Part shown: piece by piece, positions 30,235 to 35,927 of the stretch | How the letters are laid out: each line of letters opens with the position of its first letter | How positions within the stretch are numbered: position 1 is the first letter of the stretch | From: Clostridia bacterium | GTDB lineage: Bacteria > Bacillota_A > Clostridia > Christensenellales > Borkfalkiaceae | DNA length: 35,927 nt | Direction of reading: 5' to 3' | Assembly: GCA_017462825.1 (NCBI GenBank) | Contig: JAFTQI010000023.1 | Location: 1-35,927, forward strand | Translations under genes and position numbers: made by a program | Notes under the pieces: generated by a model | Told to the model about the DNA's origin: nothing | Database searches by the model: none | What the model saw: the letters and a program-made list of their open reading frames with translations, nothing else

Positions 30235-31515
30235 ATGGCTACGGGTGAATTTACCGATAAAGTGAAAATACTCATCAGAGCAGGGGACGGCGGCGACGGT
30301 ATGAACTCTTTCAAAGCGTTCAAGGGAAAGCCGGCTTGCGGACCGGACGGCGGCGACGGCGGTAAGGGCGGCGACGTGTATTTCGTCGGCGATAAGGACA
30401 TGAACGACTTGTTCCCTTTCCGTTTTCAATCTCGTTATTTTGCCGAAAACGGTGAAGTAGGCGGCACGAACAAATGCTTTGGTAAGAGCGGAAAAAATTT
30501 ATATATCAAAGTGCCTTTGGGTACGCTTGTCCGTGACGAAGAAACAGGCAGACTCATTTGCGACGTCTTTGAGGACGGACAGGAAGTGCTTGTCGCGCGC
30601 GGCGGTAACGGCGGCAAAGGGAACGTACGTTTTACTACGGCAAGACGGCACGCGCCTAACTTCGCGCAAAAGGGCGAAAAGGTAAAGCAGCACACCGTCA
30701 TTTTGGAAATGAAAGTGATTGCGGACGTTGGGTTCGTTGGTTTCCCGAACGTGGGAAAGAGCACCCTTCTTTCCAAGATTTCGGCGGCAAGACCGAAGAT
30801 TGCGAACTATCATTTCACGACCCTTTCCCCTAACCTTGGCGTAGTACGCTATTATGAAAAATCTTTCGTGGCGGCGGATATTCCCGGTCTTATCGAGGGA
30901 GCGGCGCAGGGCGCGGGGCTTGGCCACGATTTCTTACGTCATATCGAGCGTACGCGTATGCTTTGCCACGTCGTTGATATTTCCGGCTGCGAGGGACGTG
31001 ACCCGATTGAGGATTTCCAAAAAATTAACGCCGAACTCAAAGAGTTTAGCGAAGAACTTGCTTCCCGTCCGCAAATTATCGTTTGCAATAAGTGCGACGT
31101 ATACGGCGCGGATGAGAACTTGAAAGCGTTTAAGAAAAAATACGGTAGAAAATACAAGATTTTCCCCATCACGGCGATTTCAGGCGACGGCACGAGAGAG
31201 TTGATTGAAGGGATTTTCGCAGTGTTGAACGAGCTTCCGCCTGTAGAACCCGTTCCAGTCGAAGAAGAATTCGAGTACAAAGCGAACGACGATTTGAATT
31301 TCGAAATTTTCAAAGACGAGGAGGGCGTGTACGTGGTTGTCGGCGGTTTGGTGGACATGCTTTGCCGCAACGTCGTTTTGAACAACCCCGATTCCATGAT
31401 GTATTTCCAAAAGGTACTTCGTCTTCGCGGCGTTATCAAAGAACTGACGAAGATGGGCTGTCAGGAAGGGGATACGGTTTCTATCGGCGACGTAGAATTC
31501 GATTTCATCCCTTAA
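30235..31515 (+). CDS. obg: GTPase Obg/CgtA
   Basis: Essential GTPase associated with the 50S subunit, involved in ribosome assembly and stress responses. The glycine-rich Obg domain (about 1-158) shows AGDGGDGMNSFKAFKG and DGGDGGKGGDVYF. The G domain follows, with G1 GFPNVGKSTLLSKIS, G3 DIPGLIEGAAQGAGLGHDFLRHIERT and G4 NKCDV. The C-terminal OCT domain (about 345-426) is present, so this is the long Gram-positive form. Length 426 residues. In B. subtilis obg lies in a sporulation-related operon; here it has its own promoter and is followed by yhbY. Identity is certain. Confidence 0.98.
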   Translation: MATGEFTDKVKILIRAGDGGDGMNSFKAFKGKPACGPDGGDGGKGGDVYFVGDKDMNDLFPFRFQSRYFAENGEVGGTNKCFGKSGKNLYIKVPLGTLVRDEETGRLICDVFEDGQEVLVARGGNGGKGNVRFTTARRHAPNFAQKGEKVKQHTVILEMKVIADVGFVGFPNVGKSTLLSKISAARPKIANYHFTTLSPNLGVVRYYEKSFVAADIPGLIEGAAQGAGLGHDFLRHIERTRMLCHVVDISGCEGRDPIEDFQKINAELKEFSEELASRPQIIVCNKCDVYGADENLKAFKKKYGRKYKIFPITAISGDGTRELIEGIFAVLNELPPVEPVPVEEEFEYKANDDLNFEIFKDEEGVYVVVGGLVDMLCRNVVLNNPDSMMYFQKVLRLRGVIKELTKMGCQEGDTVSIGDVEFDFIP

Positions 31516-31680
31516 GGCGAGGACCTCGGCGGGCAAATTTTAATGTCTTTCCATACATTTTTCAAGATAGCCCGTTTTCTCTTTGGACAACGGATTTGGA
31601 AAAGATTTTTAGGGTGAGCTTGGAATGAACCTTTATACACTTATAAAAATACCTACATTCATTTGATTAAGGAAAATATT
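31516..31680 (+). other. obg-yhbY gap with a possible promoter
   Basis: No gene is seen in these 165 bp. TTGGAA (31620-31625) and TATAAA (31642-31647) are 16 bp apart and could serve yhbY, whose AAGGA binding site follows. There is no terminator after obg. Confidence 0.35.
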
Positions 31681-31992
31681 ATGATTATTACCAACGAAAA
31701 TATTACAAGCAAACAACGCAGCAAACTCCGCTCGTTAGCGTCCACCCTTTCCCCGATTACCCAAATCGGCAAAGGTGGGATTACGGACAACCTTTTGAAA
31801 ACGATTTCCGACGCGTTGGAAGCAAAAGAGCTTGTCAAAGTGACCGTTTTGGATAACGCGGAAGACACGCCCCGTGCGATTGCGGAAAACGTTGCCGAGC
31901 TTTTGGGCGCGGTTTGCGTGACCGTTATCGGTAGAAAAGCGATTTTTTACCGCTATTCCAGCCGTGAAAAATTCGCGCATTTGGAAGTTTAA
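31681..31992 (+). CDS. yhbY: YhbY/CRS1-YhbY (CRM) domain RNA-binding protein
   Basis: A 103-residue protein consisting of one CRM domain, which binds RNA and associates with pre-50S particles. The pattern LTSKQRSKLRSLA-like start (ITSKQRSKLRSLASTLSPITQIGKGGIT), the central ELVKVTVLDN and the late GRKAIFYRYS are diagnostic; the GKGG loop is the presumed RNA contact. I chose the ATG at 31681, which has AAGGA upstream; the TTG at 31663 is part of that leader. Its place after obg fits a joint role in large-subunit assembly. Confidence 0.94.
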   Translation: MIITNENITSKQRSKLRSLASTLSPITQIGKGGITDNLLKTISDALEAKELVKVTVLDNAEDTPRAIAENVAELLGAVCVTVIGRKAIFYRYSSREKFAHLEV

Positions 31993-32061
31993 TAAAAAGT
32001 GTTTAAGAAACTTTGTTTTGCGTTATAAATAAAACGAAAACGAAGTAAGAGGTCGTGAAAA

Positions 32062-32595
32062 ATGGAAAACGAAGAAAAAGTAGAAAACGTTTGCGAAGAA
32101 ACGCAAGAAATGAAAAAAGAAGAAAAAACCGCTAAGAAAAAGTGCAATAAAAAGCAGGAAGAGCTTGAAGCGGCGCTCGCCGAAGCGGAGGAAAGTAAGC
32201 GTAAGTGGTACGCGGTGACAGCGGAATACGAGAATTACCGCCGCCGCACGCAAAACCAAGCCGCACAAAGATACCAAGAGGGGAGAAACGACGTGATTGC
32301 TTCCCTTTTCCCGATCGGGGATAACTTGGAGCGTGCGATGAGCGCTTGCTCGGATGAGAACACCAAGCAAGGCTTGGATATGATTTTGAAATCGTACAAA
32401 AAGGTACTTGAAGGAGAGGGCGTGGAAGAAATCGACCCTACGGGGCAACCCTTCGACGCGGATACAATGGAAGCGATTATGGCAATGCCTGCCGCAGACG
32501 GCGAAGAAAGCGGAATCGTTAAACAGGTATACGTGAAAGGCTATAAAAAGGGCGAAAAAGTCCTTCGTTACGCGCAAGTTATCGTCACGCAATAA
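32062..32595 (+). CDS. grpE: Nucleotide exchange factor GrpE
   Basis: Exchanges ADP for ATP on DnaK. The N-terminal 30 residues are charged and probably disordered. A long coiled coil follows (about 31-95) with KWYAVTAEYENYRRRTQNQ, the GrpE hallmark. The C-terminal beta domain contains GVEEIDPTGQPFDADTMEAIM and the ending KGYKKGEKVLRYAQVIVTQ. Length 177 residues. hrcA, often upstream, is absent, and no CIRCE repeat is present. The gap before it holds an imperfect inverted repeat (GTTTT-G-CGTT with AACGAAAAC). dnaK lies 2 kb downstream, separated by unrelated genes. Confidence 0.96.
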   Translation: MENEEKVENVCEETQEMKKEEKTAKKKCNKKQEELEAALAEAEESKRKWYAVTAEYENYRRRTQNQAAQRYQEGRNDVIASLFPIGDNLERAMSACSDENTKQGLDMILKSYKKVLEGEGVEEIDPTGQPFDADTMEAIMAMPAADGEESGIVKQVYVKGYKKGEKVLRYAQVIVTQ

Positions 32596-32605
32596 AGCTG
32601 AAAGC

Positions 32606-32640
32606 AAAAAGGCTCGAAAAAATTTTGGGTCTTTTTCATT
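32606..32640 (+). terminator. Rho-independent terminator after grpE
   Basis: AAAAAGGCTCGAAAA pairs with TTTTGGGTCTTTTT (two G-T wobbles), followed by CATTTTT. It separates grpE from the SDR gene. Confidence 0.7.
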
Positions 32641-32656
32641 TTTCTGGGATTGAATC

Positions 32657-32685
32657 TTGACAAGTGAAAAAAATTTGTATATAAT
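32657..32685 (+). promoter_or_regulatory. Consensus promoter of the SDR gene
   Basis: TTGACA (32657-32662), a 17-bp spacer and TATAAT (32680-32685), a perfect sigma-A match. The leader is about 37 nt. Confidence 0.85.
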
Positions 32686-32728
32686 ATAGGAAAAAGATGG
32701 GCAACCGTCAAAAATAGGAGTGAAAAAT

Positions 32729-33490
32729 ATGATTAGTTTAAAAGATAAAGTAGTGATTATCACGGGCGGAGGCAGAGGTATCGGTTTCGGGCTTTCGACG
32801 GCGTTTGCGAAAGCGGGAGCGAAGCTTGTAATTACGGGCAGAACGGAATCGACGCTTCTTGCGGCGAAAGAAAAATTGGAAGCGGCGCACGGCTGCGAGG
32901 TGCTTTGTGTAACGGCGGACGGTGCGGATGAAGCGGCGATCCAAAACGTAATCGATAAGACGGTGGAAAGATACGGCCGTATTGACGCGGTGGTAAACAA
33001 CGCGCAGGCATCCGCTTCGGGTAAAATGCTTGTTGACCACACCAAAGAAGACCTTGATCTTGCGATTTATTCGGGTATTTACGCGACTTTCTTCTATATG
33101 CAAAAGGCGTACCCGTACTTGAAGCAAACGAAAGGCTGCGTTGTCAACTTTGCAAGTGGCGCGGGTTTGTTTGGCCGCGTTGCGCAATCGTCCTATGCGG
33201 CGGCGAAAGAAGGTATCCGCGGGCTCTCGCGTGTGGCGGCGACGGAATGGGGTCCCGACGGCGTGCGCGTAAACGTCATTTGTCCTTTGGCGATGACGGA
33301 AGGCTTGAAGAAATTTAAGGAAGAATATCCCGACCGCTACGAACAAACGATTAAAGCCGTACCGATGGGTAGATTTGCCGACCCCGAAGAAGATATCGGC
33401 GGTATGTGCGTATTCCTTTGCTCGGATTTGGCGAAATACGTGACGGGCGAAACCATCACTTTGCAAGGCGGCAGCGGTTTAAGACCGTAA
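32729..33490 (+). CDS. Short-chain dehydrogenase/reductase (SDR) family oxidoreductase
   Basis: A 253-residue classical SDR. The cofactor motif is GGGRGIGFG near residues 13-21. NNAQASASG replaces the usual NNAG, and the active site has Ser in NFASGAGLFG with Y-A-A-A-K in QSSYAAAKEG. The C-terminal FLCSDLAKYVTGETITLQGG fits the FabG-like group. An Arg after strand 2 (ITGRTES) suggests NADP preference. The substrate is unknown; it need not be FabG, since no fatty-acid genes are near. The ATG at 32729 has ATAGGAG at 8 nt; a GTG at 32720 overlaps that site. It has its own promoter and terminator, so it is a single-gene unit set between grpE and dnaK. Confidence 0.92.
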   Translation: MISLKDKVVIITGGGRGIGFGLSTAFAKAGAKLVITGRTESTLLAAKEKLEAAHGCEVLCVTADGADEAAIQNVIDKTVERYGRIDAVVNNAQASASGKMLVDHTKEDLDLAIYSGIYATFFYMQKAYPYLKQTKGCVVNFASGAGLFGRVAQSSYAAAKEGIRGLSRVAATEWGPDGVRVNVICPLAMTEGLKKFKEEYPDRYEQTIKAVPMGRFADPEEDIGGMCVFLCSDLAKYVTGETITLQGGSGLRP

Positions 33491-33514
33491 TCAATCGACA
33501 TTTGTAATATAAAC

Positions 33515-33550
33515 AAAAGGGTTAGAGTAAAATCAAGCCCTTTTTTTATT
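33515..33550 (+). terminator. Rho-independent terminator after the SDR gene
   Basis: AAAAGGGTT pairs with AA(G)CCCTTTT across a 10-base loop, followed by more T. A bulged G interrupts the stem. Confidence 0.7.
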
Positions 33551-33566
33551 AAAAAGGGGAGAAAAA

Positions 33567-34133
33567 ATGAGTGATAATAAAAGTGTAGAACCTTGGTGGA
33601 AAAGTAGAGAAGAATGGCTTCGGGAACTTCCTTGGCGTGCCGTTTGGATGATTACCATTTTTCTAATCTCCTATTTATTTTTAGATATTAGAATTTACTT
33701 TTCTAACGTAGGAAACACAAAGATTTTTTTTGGAAATGTATACTTATGTTTTATAAGCATTTTCTTGGGAAGTTTATTTTCAGGTATGGTGAGAATAAAA
33801 AACAAATACTTAGAAGCTCTTTTAACAGCTACAGTTAGCACGTTTATGAATATAATTACAACCGTATACACAGTATATTTTTCCGTGTATAAAATTGTAT
33901 TAGCGATATTTATGATTGCGACGGCAATTGCGTTAAACGTCTTTTTTGTAAAAAAAGATAATTTGATACAAAAAATAAATGGAACGCCTGACGAGAAGAA
34001 AAGACGAAAATTTTCTAAAATTTTTATACTTGTCTATTTTGGACTATTGAGCTGCTTTTTTATTTTTGGACTTTTAAGTTGCATAGAAAGTTATCAAGAA
34101 ACAGGGTTTCGTTGGACGAATATTTACGGTTAG
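33567..34133 (+). CDS. Unrecognised small membrane protein
   Basis: I do not recognise this 188-residue protein. It has four or five hydrophobic segments (near 24-42, 52-72, 83-105, 108-126 and 151-171), a hydrophilic N-terminus rich in Trp and Glu (PWWKSREEWLRELPW) and a basic loop KKDNLIQKINGTPDEKKRRK near 127-147. No signal peptide cleavage site or enzyme motif is visible. The gene is clearly A+T-richer, with different codon use (many ATA, TTA, AGA) than the flanking core genes, so it was probably acquired later. The ATG has AAGGGGAGA upstream, so it should be expressed. It converges on the broken regulator at 34202-34411. Confidence 0.65.
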   Translation: MSDNKSVEPWWKSREEWLRELPWRAVWMITIFLISYLFLDIRIYFSNVGNTKIFFGNVYLCFISIFLGSLFSGMVRIKNKYLEALLTATVSTFMNIITTVYTVYFSVYKIVLAIFMIATAIALNVFFVKKDNLIQKINGTPDEKKRRKFSKIFILVYFGLLSCFFIFGLLSCIESYQETGFRWTNIYG

Positions 34134-34154
34134 GATTAAAAAATAAATGCGAAA

Positions 34155-34192
34155 AAAGCGGCTTGGCGAATTCTCGCCAAGCCGCTTTGATT
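34155..34192. terminator. Bidirectional terminator in the AT-rich island
   Basis: AAAGCGGCTTGGCGA pairs perfectly with TCGCCAAGCCGCTTT around ATTC, with A and T runs on the flanks. It serves the membrane protein gene and the minus-strand regulator remnant. Confidence 0.92.
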
Positions 34193-34201
34193 TTCATTAA
34201 A

Positions 34202-34411
34202 TTATTTTAAGCCCAAGATCTCGTCAGCGGAAACGTCGAGTATTTCGCAAAGCGCGGCAAACGTTTCCAGCGCAGGGAATACGTTTAAGCGCGTATACTT
34301 GCTTACGGTTGACGGACTAATTCCGAGTCTTTCCGCAATTTCTTTTTGGGAAAGCGGACTGTATTGAATTGCTTCAGATAAGCGTTAATGGATTTCTTCT
34401 ACTCTATTCAT
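34202..34411 (-). pseudogene. XRE-family regulator broken by an in-frame stop at codon 9
   Basis: On the minus strand the frame reads MNRVEEIH, then TAA (34387-34385), then RLSEAIQYSPLSQKEIAERL and onward to SADEILGLK and a stop at 34202. The part after the stop is a nearly complete XRE helix-turn-helix (LSQKEIAERLGISPSTVSKY, then LCEILDVSADEILG). AAA or CAA changed to TAA would explain it. No ATG, GTG or TTG follows the stop before the domain, so a shortened product is unlikely. The promoter (34418-34447) still looks good, so the damage may be recent or a sequencing error. Confidence 0.75.
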
Positions 34412-34417
34412 AAAAAT

Positions 34418-34447
34418 ATTGTAGCACGCTTTTCATAAAAAAGTCAA
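34418..34447 (-). promoter_or_regulatory. Promoter of the broken XRE gene, leaderless geometry
   Basis: TTGACT (34447-34442), an 18-bp spacer and TACAAT (34423-34418) on the minus strand. The predicted start at 34411 is the A of the ATG itself. No ribosome binding site lies before the ATG. Confidence 0.55.

Positions 34448-35927
<1,480 letters not shown>

Noticed and set aside
31993..32061. CIRCE/HrcA control of grpE or dnaK
   Set aside because: TTAGCACTC with its mirror repeat is absent from both leaders; the inverted repeat before grpE has a different sequence.
32023..33045. A 340-codon minus-strand frame across grpE and the SDR gene
   Set aside because: Both plus-strand genes are unmistakable; the frame crosses a terminator and a consensus promoter and reads as a Phe-rich shadow.

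Overview
The window is a stretch of bacterial core chromosome from a Gram-positive, endospore-forming member of the Bacillota, most likely class Clostridia. The evidence is the spoIIGA-sigE-sigG-ylmC sporulation block, an FMN-riboswitch-controlled RibU transporter, Bacillota-type DnaA, RecF and RbgA, and AGGAG-like ribosome binding sites. The genus cannot be named from the sequence. Coding density is high and most genes point rightward. No phage, IS transposase, CRISPR array, rRNA or tRNA gene was seen.

Layout. 1-320: an AT-rich XRE regulator and its terminator. 330-540: a cluster of short perfect hairpins beyond the mnmG 3' end. 522-3806 (minus): dnaA then mnmG. 3928-6933: recF, a PHP-domain phosphoesterase and a VanW protein. 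7021-8412: asnS. 8612-15907: plsX, rnc, smc, ftsY, trmD, with a MITE-like palindrome between plsX and rnc. 15908-16103: a second copy of the hairpin cluster. 16104-17913: rbgA, rnhB, yraN. 17998-20779: spoIIGA, sigE, sigG, ylmC/ymxH. 21004-23181: an OmpR-type two-component pair. 23223-24100: FMN riboswitch and ribU. 24155-29137: tsaE, tsaB, rimI, an alpha/beta hydrolase, a membrane-anchored MurF-like ligase and ddl. 29188-30045 (minus): a membrane protein. 30235-32595: obg, yhbY, grpE. 32729-33490: an SDR oxidoreductase. 33567-34411: a small AT-rich island with an unrecognised membrane protein and a broken XRE gene. 34588-end: dnaK, cut by the window edge.

The genes form familiar functional groups: replication initiation and repair (dnaA, recF), chromosome segregation and protein targeting (smc, ftsY), tRNA modification (mnmG, trmD, tsaE/tsaB), ribosome assembly (rbgA, obg, yhbY), peptidoglycan precursor synthesis (murF-like, ddl), chaperones (grpE, dnaK) and the mother-cell and forespore sigma cascade. 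Several usual neighbours are missing from otherwise conserved clusters: dnaN between dnaA and recF, rpsP/rimM/rplS around trmD, tsaD after rimI, and hrcA before grpE.

I found no clearly new protein system. The most unusual signals are non-coding: modular arrays of perfect hairpins, mostly with 3-nt loops, in 3' intergenic regions, with a compensatory stem change between copies; a 172-bp imperfect palindrome flanked by a 5-bp direct repeat; promoters placed so that tsaE and a regulator pseudogene would give leaderless mRNAs; and two genes (ribU, ddl) whose ribosome binding site lies in the 3' arm of a terminator-like hairpin ending at the start codon.
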